DNA of 64,000 nucleotides, taken from contig NZ_NCII01000013.1 in assembly GCF_002256775.1 (NCBI RefSeq), forward strand, positions 20,891-84,890. Reading direction: 5' to 3'. The stretch comes from Novosphingobium sp. 17-62-19. GTDB taxonomy: Bacteria; Pseudomonadota; Alphaproteobacteria; Sphingomonadales; Sphingomonadaceae. This document shows, one piece after another, positions 35,901 through 43,649 of this stretch; position 1 is the stretch's first letter; every line of letters starts with the position of its first letter. The notes beneath the pieces were generated by a model. The model worked only from the letters and a program-made list of their open reading frames with translations, searched no databases and was not told the origin of the DNA. A program made the position numbers and the translations under genes.

Positions 35901-35981
35901 AACCGGTCCGCCCGTGCCTTTCGCTGCGTTCCCCGCGATTTCAGCCCCTGCAACACGCACGATTTGCTTTTGCGCCCCCAT
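32925..35981 (-). CDS. Class III nucleotide cyclase-AAA ATPase-TPR signalling protein
   Basis: 1018 aa. The N-terminal class III adenylate/guanylate cyclase domain (about 38-190) has FVTILFADIVGSTRLL, which carries the metal-binding Asp, and VVRIQGDGVMAVFG. A predicted ATPase follows with Walker A GEAGMGKSRLLLEA (about 268-281) and LVLLVDDAHYLDSETL as Walker B. A long helical TPR-type C-terminal half completes the protein (LWEACVEALSLAA, RMLAQLAQGYLHYRGG). This architecture is common in alphaproteobacterial and actinobacterial sensors. Its stop overlaps the P450 start, so it is the first gene of the cyclase-P450-peroxidase unit. A Crp-type gene 740 bases away could be its cyclic-nucleotide target. 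Confidence 0.88.
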   Translation of the reverse strand: MGAQKQIVRVAGAEIAGNAAKGTGGPVALPESLSGDVDSIRFVTILFADIVGSTRLLRALDPEDGRDLLDSSLALIQQAIHEFGGLVVRIQGDGVMAVFGVQPAAEDHALRGALAALRIGEKMKSGALGFLPAPQVRVGLHAGPILLRRQDNDFGSILDVVGHSAHVAGQIEKMAPPGSVAISATVASLIAEPCELRPAGSVESGGSESPEGRGEAVFELLSVDFLGSDRVTVKGNATYPVIGRDAELEQVRQLVGGLASGQHGSLAIIGEAGMGKSRLLLEASRLAAGFGTTFAAVRGNALLAAVPFGCLGGTLRHLIDLLHPFTPDPAAAAAAQLSANETACLEGLTSNEPGWLAHLPPGDRSRIAAGTMVRIVELAAAHMRLVLLVDDAHYLDSETLTVLATIARGGRIAMIVAGRPEAAPRIEGMCTTLLRLDSLSQSAARTLVSLIHRLAPIDDSVIDHVIERAAGLPLALQEFAVILHSESGAAAVAADNTDPMSAAPLPARLDSLLAARLATLDADAGKLCQFCAALGPAFPMNRLQRGAALVCRNPSAAVSRLIDARVIEFSGTGQARFTHQLVQEAAYRAMARRRRTAMHASALDMLKQAKAEAAARGTAGDEMASHAELANHAEKAGLYTEAMGHLWEACVEALSLAAIDSVRQLHERACAVAAYLPATQAAFERARFALLAADTLQQLSLEQVLRDDIQAVAEGRVDLGSSLRTVARINMALLDWIDGAPVRGRAWLTQAETDLDAHDSLPRRTYADLVAAYLAFSMGDPTEAVTRIERLGNRLADGLRGETFGAVVVIPHVLARAFGAWYLVDLGQTAKARVWVAEALNLSRRYGHAYSRMLAQLAQGYLHYRGGNCDRALPILRRAYADCLHHNFVGFEPACASWLALCLIELGLLDEAASILSQSVERGNFRKVRTSATYYLHEARARLSLAKGEAVEATKLAALALGHARDCEDVVHELHARVLCAEVSVRVGVAGDVDEALYSRVTELGLVVLQRRMETLWQ

Positions 35982-36117
35982 ACCGGGTGCGGCGAATCCT
36001 GCGGCGTGCCCCCCGGCATTTCCACGTATTCAGGTTGCAGCCATATTCGCAATGAAAATTCGTGACACATTGGGCCACCAACCAGTCTGTGACGAAGGGA
36101 CTGGCCGTCAAGCATCG

Positions 36118-36555
36118 TCAAATCAGGCCGATGATGTCATGCCCGTGGGCCATTCCTGTCCTTTCGGACATGTTTTGCAACCGTGCACGGGTAAAGCCAT
36201 CGCGGCTCAGTGTCAGCGGCCTGCCATCCAGATGAAAGCCCTGCAAAGGCAGCCCATCGCGCGATACGCGGATCGACCATCCCCAGCGGCGGCGGCGCGA
36301 TGCCATGGCCATGAAGGCGTCGCACTGCACCATGATGCACGGCGCGCGCAATTCATCACGCGGCGAAAGCAGGCGCTGGACATCGGCATGGTCAATGCTG
36401 AAGCGGGCAACATCGCACGCATCCTCACGCGGGACGGACGTGGCCCCTACCGGCGTTACGATCGATACAGACGGACGCAGGACAGCTTCGCCCAAGCGCT
36501 TGAATTCTATGTCGATCGGACCGGGGCCGGCTTTCCAGATCAGGTAACGGTGCAT
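36118..36555 (-). CDS. Hypothetical protein, 145 aa
   Basis: I do not recognise a family. The 145-residue protein starts MHRYLIWKAGPGPIDIEF, contains a mixed hydrophobic core (APCIMVQCDAFMAMASRRRRWGWSI) and has balanced composition, unlike the Arg/Ser/Pro-rich readings on the opposite strand. A weak GAGG lies close to the ATG. It sits upstream of the cyclase gene on the same strand (136-base gap) and diverges from the Crp-type gene. It may be real but could be a chance frame. Confidence 0.45.
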   Translation of the reverse strand: MHRYLIWKAGPGPIDIEFKRLGEAVLRPSVSIVTPVGATSVPREDACDVARFSIDHADVQRLLSPRDELRAPCIMVQCDAFMAMASRRRRWGWSIRVSRDGLPLQGFHLDGRPLTLSRDGFTRARLQNMSERTGMAHGHDIIGLI

Positions 36556-36723
36556 GGCCTCGGCGGTCAGAGGCGCGAAGTTTGGCTACGCGCGGTATTT
36601 CAGGGCCTTGCACAATACCGCCCACGGCTCTGTGCCGACGTTGCCCAGCGCACCACCCACTTGTGATTCTCGGCACATTCGATAAGTCCCTACGAGGAAA
36701 TGACACGGAAACGGACCTGAACT

Positions 36724-37392
36724 GTGCCAATATCGTATCTGACAGTTCCGGGTGATGTGCGCGAAGTACTTGCGCGCAATGGTCGCCAGTTGCGCGTGCG
36801 CAAGGGCCATGTCCTGCTTGCGGTCGGCCTGCCGGCAAACGATGTCTACCTTGTGATCGAAGGCAGCGTCAGTGTCTCGCTCGTTTCAGCACAAGGGCGC
36901 GAAACGGTGCTGCGTCTGATCGAGCAGGGAGAGATGTTTGGCGAACTGGCCGCAATCGACGGGCAACCGCGCTCTGCTGATGTGGTGGCGGTGGAAAACA
37001 GCACTCTGCTGGTCATCCCCGGTGCCACCTTTGTCAGCCTGATCGAGAAGGAGCCGGTGCTGTCGCTGTGGCTGGCACGCTATCTTGCGCATCAGGTCCG
37101 CTACCTCACGAACCGCATTTATGAACTGTCCACGATGGGCGTCGGCCCGCGTCTTCAGGCTGAACTGCTGCGCCTTGCCGGAGACCCCGCGCCTGACGGT
37201 TCGGGCTGCATAACCCGCATCCCCACCCAGGCAGAGCTTGCCGCGCGTATCGGCACCAACCGCGAGACAGTGACCCGCGAATTCGCCCTGCTTGTGCGCG
37301 AAGGCCTGCTGGTAAAGGAAGGGCGGCGCATCATGGTCCCGTCGGTCGCGCGGCTGGCGGACCGGTTGCACCGCTATTCGCAAACCGCCTGA
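36724..37392 (+). CDS. Crp/Fnr-family transcriptional regulator
   Basis: 222 aa. The N-terminal cyclic-nucleotide-binding fold (10-120) includes LVIEGSVSVS, the phosphate-cassette-like GEMFGELAAIDGQPRSADVVA, and a long dimerisation helix. The C-terminal helix-turn-helix is PTQAELAARIGTNRETVTREFALLVREGLL. The GELAxxDxxxRSA cassette is close to that of cAMP-binding Crp proteins, so cAMP binding is plausible. There are no cysteines for an Fe-S cluster, which argues against Fnr. It starts at GTG 36724; the ribosome site is weak. It diverges from the cyclase side and precedes mtgA. Confidence 0.88.
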   Translation: MPISYLTVPGDVREVLARNGRQLRVRKGHVLLAVGLPANDVYLVIEGSVSVSLVSAQGRETVLRLIEQGEMFGELAAIDGQPRSADVVAVENSTLLVIPGATFVSLIEKEPVLSLWLARYLAHQVRYLTNRIYELSTMGVGPRLQAELLRLAGDPAPDGSGCITRIPTQAELAARIGTNRETVTREFALLVREGLLVKEGRRIMVPSVARLADRLHRYSQTA

Positions 37393-37444
37393 GCTTTTTA
37401 AGCGATTGCCACAGCCACAGGTTGCCGGATAACTTCGGGGCCTG

Positions 37445-38167
37445 ATGCTCGAAGAACTCAAGAACCCCCGCCAGCCCGCATCGCGCGCGCGCCGTCCAGC
37501 AAGCCGCTTTGGCTGGCTGCTCGCCCGGCTCGTCGCCGCATTCCTGTTCATCTCGGTCGCGCAAGTGGTGATCTACAAGGTCGTGCCAGTGCCCACCACG
37601 CTGACCATGCTGATGGACGAGCACCCGGTGACCAAGGACTGGACCCCGCTGGACGACATTGACCGCGATATGGTCGATGCGGTGATTTCCGGGGAGGACG
37701 GAAAGTTCTGCCTGCACAATGGCTTCGATCAGGAAGCGATGATGCAAGCCTTCAAGCGCAACCAGAAGGGCGGACGCATCAGGGGTGGCTCCACGATCAG
37801 CCAGCAGACCGCCAAGAACGTGTTCCTGTGGCAGGGTGGCGGTTATTTCCGCAAAGGGCTTGAGGCCTGGTACACCGTCCTGATCGAAACGATCTGGGGC
37901 AAGCGCCGGATCATGGAAGTCTACCTCAACGTCGCCGAAACCGGCATCGGCACCTATGGCGTGGAAGCAGGCGCCCAGCGTTACTACGGCAAGAGCGCCC
38001 GCAAGCTGAGCGCCGTCGAAGCCGCCCGCATCGCCGCCGTGCTCCCGCTCCCCAAAGAACGCGAAGTCAACGGCGCAGGCGGCTTCACCCGCCGCCACGG
38101 CAATTCCATCGCGCGCCGCGTGGGCGTGGTAAAGCGCGATGGCCTCGACGCCTGCGTTTATCGCTGA
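37445..38167 (+). CDS. mtgA: MtgA, monofunctional biosynthetic peptidoglycan transglycosylase
   Basis: 240 aa, GT51 family. One N-terminal membrane anchor (LLARLVAAFLFISVAQVVIYKV) and the catalytic motifs SGEDGKFCLHNGFD (catalytic Glu), RGGSTISQQTAKNVFLW, RKGLEAWYTVLIE and KRRIMEVYLNVAE. It polymerises lipid II glycan strands at the periplasmic face. There is no transpeptidase domain, as expected for MtgA. It is convergent with the TonB receptor gene across a strong hairpin. Confidence 0.95.
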   Translation: MLEELKNPRQPASRARRPASRFGWLLARLVAAFLFISVAQVVIYKVVPVPTTLTMLMDEHPVTKDWTPLDDIDRDMVDAVISGEDGKFCLHNGFDQEAMMQAFKRNQKGGRIRGGSTISQQTAKNVFLWQGGGYFRKGLEAWYTVLIETIWGKRRIMEVYLNVAETGIGTYGVEAGAQRYYGKSARKLSAVEAARIAAVLPLPKEREVNGAGGFTRRHGNSIARRVGVVKRDGLDACVYR

Positions 38168-38191
38168 GGTTTCTGCCAGCAAAACACGCAC

Positions 38192-38224
38192 AAAAAAGCG
38201 CGGGAGAGTTTCCCCTCCCGCGCT
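38192..38224 (-). terminator. Terminator between mtgA and the TonB receptor gene
   Basis: AGCGCGGGAG pairs perfectly with CTCCCGCGCT (10 bp, 8-nt loop). On the minus strand the stem is followed by a run of T, giving an intrinsic terminator for the receptor gene. It can also serve mtgA from the other side. Confidence 0.8.
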
Positions 38225-38251
38225 GATTTGTGTTCAGCGTTCGGTCTGAGA

Positions 38252-40717
38252 TTAGAAGCCGATGCTGATGGTGCCGATGACCGTGCGCGGAGCGCCGATC
38301 TGCGCAAATGGTGCGCTGTTTGTCGCCGTTGCCGTGCCGCTGAAGCCGCCGACATAAACTTCGTCGAACACGTTCGAAACGTTCAGCTGGAAGAACGTCT
38401 TGTCGTTCAGGCCCAGGAACTCAAGGCTGACCTTGGCGTCAATGTCGACCAGCGTGTAGGCAGGGGTCTTGTTCGGATAGAGAACCACGCCCGCGTTCGA
38501 GACGAGCGGCAGGTTCTGATCGTTCACAAAACGCGGACCAGTACGCTTGGCTTGGATGCCAAGCGAAACGGGGCCGAGATCACCCTGAGCGCGTGCGCCG
38601 AAGGTATAGACCGGAGCACCGCCTTCACGCTTGCCAGCGGTTTGGGCGAAGACGGGCGTGGTTACACCGCCAACCGTCGTTTCATTGATGATCACGTCGT
38701 TCTTGATCTTCGATTTCAGGTAAGAACCGAAGACATAGAGGCTGAGCTCATCAATCGGCATGTACGAAACCGAGCCGTCGATGCCGTACTTGTCCACGCG
38801 ACCAAGGTTGCGATAGATCGTGGCATCAAGGTCGATGTCGAACGCCGAAGCCAGACGGTTGTTGTAGATCGTGTACCAGCCCGAAGCTTGTGCCTGTACC
38901 CGGCCCGAACGGACGCGGAAGCCCAGATCGAAGTTGTGCGTGGTTTCTGGATCTGGCTTGGCTTCTGCGCGGTCGGGCGCATAGAAGAACGACTGATACA
39001 GGTTGTCGGTGCCCGGAACCTGCAGTCCTTGCGAATAGTTACCGAACACGCTTGCGTCGCCGCCAACACGATAGGTGAAGCCCAGGTTCGGCAGCAGCTT
39101 GTTGTAGTTGAAGACGCGCTGCTGCGGACCCTGGAACGTCGTGCTCTTGGAGTATGCGGTGTTGGCTGCATCGGTACCGAAGCACGAAACGTTGCCGGTG
39201 ACCGAGGTGACAAAGCAGTTGTTGGTCAGGTTGCGGCGGAAGAACGGCGAACGCAGACCGGCAGTGACGGTCAGGTCGTTGAAAGTCCCGCGATATTCAC
39301 CCGAAACCTGATGCAGGATCGCATAGGACAGACGATCGCGCTTTTGCAGCGGCGTGCCGTCCTGGCCGATCAGGGCATTGTCGACGGGGAAAGGCTCGGC
39401 ACCGAAGCCGTTCAGCGCGAGCAAACCGGTTTCGCCGGTCTGGCGGTGACGACCGCGGTCGTACGAATAAGACACGCGAACCGTGTTGTTTTCGTCGATG
39501 TCATAACGCAGCGACGAAATCACGCCGATGCGCCAGGTCTGGGTCTGGCTCGGTGTGTGTACGCGGACCTGATCCAGAATGTCGCCGTCACCGTTGAGAT
39601 CAACACCGCCATAGTACGGGGTCGAACCAATGTAGCCCGTGTAAGATGTGCCAGCCAGCGTATAGACGCCTTCGCGTCCTACCGATGTGCCGCCGCCATT
39701 AGCCTTGGTGTACTGAATGCTCGGATCAACCGTCAGGACAAGGCCGTCAGCCAGCGTGAAGCGGGAGTTCAGGCGGATGTTGCCCGTGTCCGAAGGATTG
39801 TAGCGGTATTCAAAGGCAGAACCGCAGCTGGTGGCCGAATCAGCAACTCCGGTAACACCTGGGGCAACCGTGCAACGCGCAACCGTGTAGTCACGCTCTT
39901 CCTTGGTGTCGGGGAAGCCAGTGTCGAGGCGGACCGAACCGAAGAAGTTGTTGCGGTTCTTGTTGTAGTGACCGGCAAGCGAGATGAAGTCGCCGTTGTC
40001 GCCCAGCGGCTGATAGATGCGGGCGTTGATCTGCTTCTTGTTGATTTCACCGATGCCGCCAAAGATCGTGTCGTTGGTGGCAGAGCTGGCGGCGATGAAC
40101 GCACGCAGGCCCGAAGGCGTCAGCACGCCAGTATCGACCATGCCAAAAACGCGCATGAAGTTGAAGCGACCAGCCGAACCCAACATACGGACGCCGAACT
40201 CTTCGCCGGGCTTGCGCGTACGATAGTTCACGGTCGAACCGGTGGCAGCAGCGGTCGGGCTGTCGACGTCGGTCGAGCCGAGATTGACGTTGACCTGCTC
40301 GATCAGTTCGGGGTCAAGCTGCTGGTTCGAATAGAGGGCATAGTTGCCGGTGTCGTTCAGCGGCAGACCGTCGAAGGTCTGCGAAATGCGGCTGCTGTCG
40401 AAACCGCGGATGGTCAGCGTACCACCGGCCGAACCGAACGGGTCGTTGTTCTGGAAGCTTACGCCCGGAACCAAGTTAATGATGTCGTTGATCGACTGGC
40501 CCGGAGCCTGACGGCTGATGATCGCCTGATCCAGCACCTGCTTGGCGCGGCTGGTGTCGGGCGTTTCAACGCCAGCAACCGAACGCGTTACCTTGCCCGA
40601 AACGATGATGGTCTCGTCAAAGTCGATCGAGCCGGTCGACTGCGCAAATGCCGAACCCGACAGCGCAGCGCTGCCGATGGCGAAGGTCGACGCGGCGACC
40701 AGAAGCTTCATTTTCAT
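38252..40717 (-). CDS. TonB-dependent outer-membrane receptor
   Basis: 821 aa with signal peptide (MKMKLLVAASTFAIGSAALSGSAFAQ). A plug domain follows (INDIINLVPGVSFQ, TLTIRGFDSSRISQTFDGLPLND), then a 22-strand barrel with aromatic-rich strands ending in phenylalanine (TVIGTISIGF). It imports an unknown large or scarce substrate through the outer membrane. No cognate inner-membrane transporter lies beside it. A 260-base leader separates it from the promoter candidate upstream. The complementary strand is open over a long stretch, but that reading is a shadow. Confidence 0.93.
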   Translation of the reverse strand: MKMKLLVAASTFAIGSAALSGSAFAQSTGSIDFDETIIVSGKVTRSVAGVETPDTSRAKQVLDQAIISRQAPGQSINDIINLVPGVSFQNNDPFGSAGGTLTIRGFDSSRISQTFDGLPLNDTGNYALYSNQQLDPELIEQVNVNLGSTDVDSPTAAATGSTVNYRTRKPGEEFGVRMLGSAGRFNFMRVFGMVDTGVLTPSGLRAFIAASSATNDTIFGGIGEINKKQINARIYQPLGDNGDFISLAGHYNKNRNNFFGSVRLDTGFPDTKEERDYTVARCTVAPGVTGVADSATSCGSAFEYRYNPSDTGNIRLNSRFTLADGLVLTVDPSIQYTKANGGGTSVGREGVYTLAGTSYTGYIGSTPYYGGVDLNGDGDILDQVRVHTPSQTQTWRIGVISSLRYDIDENNTVRVSYSYDRGRHRQTGETGLLALNGFGAEPFPVDNALIGQDGTPLQKRDRLSYAILHQVSGEYRGTFNDLTVTAGLRSPFFRRNLTNNCFVTSVTGNVSCFGTDAANTAYSKSTTFQGPQQRVFNYNKLLPNLGFTYRVGGDASVFGNYSQGLQVPGTDNLYQSFFYAPDRAEAKPDPETTHNFDLGFRVRSGRVQAQASGWYTIYNNRLASAFDIDLDATIYRNLGRVDKYGIDGSVSYMPIDELSLYVFGSYLKSKIKNDVIINETTVGGVTTPVFAQTAGKREGGAPVYTFGARAQGDLGPVSLGIQAKRTGPRFVNDQNLPLVSNAGVVLYPNKTPAYTLVDIDAKVSLEFLGLNDKTFFQLNVSNVFDEVYVGGFSGTATATNSAPFAQIGAPRTVIGTISIGF

Positions 40718-40975
40718 GTCATGACCCCGTTACAGCGCCAGGATGGCGCGGTTGTGGCGCGGGCGATGTCCGTGCCGTTGGCGTTGCCCGGTTTTGAGAA
40801 TCACCCCACCCGGTCAGCTGCCAATGCCCTTAGTCGCCCGTCTGTGAGCCCCAAACCGGTCTCAGGTGACACCAGAATGACGATGTTGCGACAAAAAGAC
40901 AGCCCCAGCGTCGGTTCGGAAACAGAAGTTCCTGAGGTGATGTAAGAAGAGCAATAAAATTACTCAATTTTAGCA

Positions 40976-41013
40976 CATTATGTAATAATGCGGCAGGAGT
41001 TGCATTTGTGCAA
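40976..41013 (-). promoter_or_regulatory. Promoter with dyad over the -10 for the TonB receptor gene
   Basis: On the minus strand TTGCAC (41008-41013) and CATTAT (40985-40990) are separated by 17 bp. The -10 is one arm of a perfect dyad, CATTAT-GTA-ATAATG (40976-40990). The -35 overlaps TTGCA-N4-TGCAA. This looks like a repressor- or activator-controlled promoter. Transcripts would carry a leader of about 260 nt before the receptor ATG at 40717. The rest of the 40718-41077 gap shows no gene. Confidence 0.45.
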
Positions 41014-41077
41014 CGCAGTGCAAAAATTGCTGCAAACGCGAAGCTTTCCCCACCCTTTTGGCGTGAGGGGGTCCGCG

Positions 41078-41881
41078 TCAGACCTCAGCAGGCTCCGCCG
41101 GGATAATTTCCGCCGAAATGAACCAATTTTCGCCGCCTTCGATGCCGAGCGCGGTTAACCGGCCAGAGGCATAGGCGCCGGTATCGATGCCGATGCGATT
41201 GGGCTGGACGTCCGGCGCGTCGGTAATCGTGTGGCCGTGCACCACCAGATGTCCGTGCCAATCCGCATGATCGAGGAATTCGCGGCGGATCCACCGCAAA
41301 TCCGATGTTGCCTGCTCCTCTATCGGCACGCCGGGGCGAATGCCCGCGTGCACGAACAGGTAGTCGCCGATCACGATGCGGTCTTCCATCGCATGGAAGA
41401 ACGCGATGTGTTCGCCCGGCACCAGCGCGGCCATGCGCTCCCGCAAATCTGGCAGGGTTGATCGGCTGTACTCGGCCGGGTCCAGGCCATAGCTGAACAG
41501 CGTTTCCTTGCCGCCGTGGCGCAGGAAATGGCGCAAGGCCTCGTCATTTTCCATGCTGACCAGCAGCATTTCCTCGTGATTGCCGGCCAGCACGCGCACG
41601 TTGCCAGACTGCGCCAGTTCCATCGCGCGGTCGACCATGGCGCGGCTGTCTGGCCCACGATCGATCAGATCTCCCAGCAGGATCAGCGTGGTATCGGCAG
41701 GCCGCCGTGCGGCGTCATCGGCTTCGATGCGTTGCAGCAATTGCTCGAACAGATCCAGCCGCCCGTGAATGTCACCCACGGCATAGACCCGCTGCCCCTG
41801 CGGCACGCGCGCAACCGGCATGGCAATGGCCTCGGGCGCATCACCGGAACTGGAAAACAGCGAACGCAACTTGCTTAACAT
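41078..41881 (-). CDS. PPP-family metallophosphatase (Ser/Thr phosphatase-like)
   Basis: 267 aa calcineurin-type phosphoesterase. The metal-ligand motifs appear in order: GDIHGRLDLF, GDLIDRGPDS, AGNHEEMLL and LVVHGHT. It is closest to bacterial PPP-type Ser/Thr or diadenosine-tetraphosphate phosphatases of about this length. No signal peptide, so cytoplasmic. It stands alone between the receptor promoter region and the SIMPL gene. Substrate not determinable from sequence. Confidence 0.88.
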   Translation of the reverse strand: MLSKLRSLFSSSGDAPEAIAMPVARVPQGQRVYAVGDIHGRLDLFEQLLQRIEADDAARRPADTTLILLGDLIDRGPDSRAMVDRAMELAQSGNVRVLAGNHEEMLLVSMENDEALRHFLRHGGKETLFSYGLDPAEYSRSTLPDLRERMAALVPGEHIAFFHAMEDRIVIGDYLFVHAGIRPGVPIEEQATSDLRWIRREFLDHADWHGHLVVHGHTITDAPDVQPNRIGIDTGAYASGRLTALGIEGGENWFISAEIIPAEPAEV

Positions 41882-41964
41882 GGACCCTCGTTACTGCGCG
41901 ATATGGCGACAGTATGTGCGGGTTGCAACATCCACCGCCCTATCGCGCAGGTCAGGGTGAACCC

Positions 41965-42723
41965 TCATCGAAGATAAAAGTCGATGGTCGTGACAACACG
42001 CACCTTCTTGTAAGGGCTGTCCGAAACGCCCCACCCACCGCCATCGCCATCGCGCGCGGTGATTTCGAAATAGCCTTGGCTGGCAGTCTTGATCCCGTCC
42101 ACCGATGCACCACTGTCGCGCGCGAACTGCTCGGCGGCGGATCGTGCATCCTTGGTTGCAGCGGCCACCATCTCAGGCTTGATCGTATTGAGCTTGGTGA
42201 AAGTGTAGGCCATGCCCGATCCTTCCTCCAGCATCACGCCGCGCCGCACCAGATCGAACTGCTGCTTCACCGCCTTCTGTGCGCGGTCCATGTCGGTGGT
42301 GCGCAATGTCATGCGCTGGCGCACGGTAAAGCTGACTACGCCATTGTTGTTGAAGCTTTGCACGTTGACCCCGGTTGGCTGCAGTGCCTCTGCCGGAAAG
42401 CCCAGCTCGCCAAAGAACGCGCGGATCGATTTACTGTCGCGATCAACGCTCGCCTGCGCACTGGCCATATCGGGCGCTGTGGCGGAATAAGCGAGCGTCC
42501 AGGTGGCAAGGTCGGCCGTCACTTCCCGCTCAGCCAGCCCGCGCACGGTCACGGAGCGGTCGGCCACTTTGGCGCGGCGGAAACCATCGCCGATGAACCA
42601 GCCGCCGATCACCAGCCCGGCAGACAGCACCAGCACCGGCAGCAGTCCTTTTCCGCCCTGCGGCAAAAACCGCATTCCTTTGCCTTCCACCGCGCCCTGA
42701 TCGTCCCTATCTTCGCCCTGCAT
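41965..42723 (-). CDS. SIMPL-domain (DUF541) membrane-anchored protein
   Basis: 252 aa. A short cytoplasmic tail, one transmembrane segment (LLPVLVLSAGLVIGGWFIG) and a SIMPL/DUF541 domain (SVTVRGLAEREVTADLATWTL at the start, VVTTIDFYL at the end) facing the periplasm. I chose ATG 42723 because GGGGAGA lies 6 bases upstream; the longer reading to 42861 would run into the divergent gene. Function of the family is poorly known; some members are linked to oxidative stress. Divergent from the VOC gene. Confidence 0.85.
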   Translation of the reverse strand: MQGEDRDDQGAVEGKGMRFLPQGGKGLLPVLVLSAGLVIGGWFIGDGFRRAKVADRSVTVRGLAEREVTADLATWTLAYSATAPDMASAQASVDRDSKSIRAFFGELGFPAEALQPTGVNVQSFNNNGVVSFTVRQRMTLRTTDMDRAQKAVKQQFDLVRRGVMLEEGSGMAYTFTKLNTIKPEMVAAATKDARSAAEQFARDSGASVDGIKTASQGYFEITARDGDGGGWGVSDSPYKKVRVVTTIDFYLR

Positions 42724-42812
42724 CGTGATCTCCCCAACTGGTCGCTCGTCCCAGCGCTGCGCCGAGTTGTGCAATCCTGTCGATGAACCGATTTTGAACG
42801 GAAAGGCCCATC

Positions 42813-43250
42813 GTGACCAAGTTCCTCCATACCATGATCCGGGTGACTGACCCGGATGCAACCATCGCCTTTTTTGAACTGGTGGGCCTGAAAGAGGTTC
42901 GCCGCTTCTCCAGCGATCAGGGCCGTTTCACGCTGATCTTTCTTGCCGCGCCGGGGGAAGAAGGCGTGGCCGAAGTGGAACTCACCTACAACTGGCCGCC
43001 CGAAGATGGCTCGCCCGCCGAAGTCTATGGCGGCGGCCGCAACTTTGGCCACCTCGCCTATCGCGTTGATAATATTTACGAGACGTGCCAGCGCTTTATC
43101 GATGCAGGGCACATCGTCCACCGCCCTCCGCGCGATGGGCACATGGCCTTCGTCAAATCGCCCGATGGCATTTCGGTGGAACTGCTGCAAGATGGCCACC
43201 TCCCGCCGCAGGAGCCGTGGGCCAGCATGGCCAATACCGGCACCTGGTAA
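42813..43250 (+). CDS. VOC-family protein, glyoxalase I-like
   Basis: 145 aa vicinal-oxygen-chelate fold. Paired beta-alpha-beta modules begin FLHTMIRVTDPDATIAFF and NFGHLAYRVDNIYETC. The candidate metal ligands of lactoylglutathione lyase are His in HTMIRV, Glu in EVELTYNW, His in GHLAYRV and Glu in SVELLQDG, so methylglyoxal detoxification is a reasonable call. Start GTG 42813 with GAAAGGC upstream. A strong hairpin follows the gene. Confidence 0.85.
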   Translation: MTKFLHTMIRVTDPDATIAFFELVGLKEVRRFSSDQGRFTLIFLAAPGEEGVAEVELTYNWPPEDGSPAEVYGGGRNFGHLAYRVDNIYETCQRFIDAGHIVHRPPRDGHMAFVKSPDGISVELLQDGHLPPQEPWASMANTGTW

Positions 43251-43274
43251 AGGCCAAACGCACAATCTTATCGT

Positions 43275-43304
43275 AGCGGCGTCGGGAGCGATCCCGGCGC
43301 CGCT
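43275..43304 (+). terminator. Hairpin terminator after the VOC gene
   Basis: A 13-bp stem (AGCGGCGTCGGGA with TCCCGGCGCCGCT, one T-G pair) closes on a GCGA tetraloop, 25 bases past the stop codon. The following GTCGTTTGGTT is a poor U-tract, so termination may be partial. Confidence 0.6.
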
Positions 43305-43649
43305 GTCGTTTGGTTGCGCGCAAAAAGGATGTTGCGCCCGCGTAAAAGGGCGTTGACTCCATATTGCTGTGCAGCATTATCAATCCCGGACGAGCGTCAT
43401 GGAATGGCCAAAAGGCCGCGCCCGTCGAAGGGGTATTGCTGAAGTTCTGAACGCTGCCGCGCCTGTGCGGCGGGGCTGGAGACGCTGCTGTCTTCTGGCG
43501 ACGGGAAAGCTTTGCCCTTTTGAGCCGGACTGCTGCGCGCGGCGATCCGGCAATGCCGCAGCGCAGCATAAACCGCGCGCCAAGGTTCGGGGAGAGGACT
43601 GTTTCGGGGAGGGCGGGAACGCCAGACGTCTTACAAGGGGGTTGAAGCA
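43305..43649. other. Leader region of the second TonB receptor gene
   Basis: About 345 bases. It holds a promoter candidate near 43353-43380 and then a ~270-base leader. One frame is open across it (43369-43653), but its product is Arg/Cys-rich and family-free, so I treat it as non-coding. A purine-rich GGGGAGGG lies near 43615. No small RNA or riboswitch fold was recognised. Confidence 0.4.
43353..43380 (+). promoter_or_regulatory. Candidate promoter of the second TonB receptor gene
   Basis: TTGACT (43353-43358) and CATTAT (43375-43380) are 16 bp apart, a fair match to a housekeeping promoter. It uses the same CATTAT -10 as the candidate promoter of the other receptor gene. The receptor ATG lies about 270 bases downstream. 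Confidence 0.35.

Noticed and set aside
38228-40945. Plus-strand open frame of 905 codons opposite the TonB receptor gene
   Set aside because: It mirrors the receptor gene on the other strand, is rich in Arg/Val/Asp without domains, and has no ribosome site; high GC leaves such antisense frames open.
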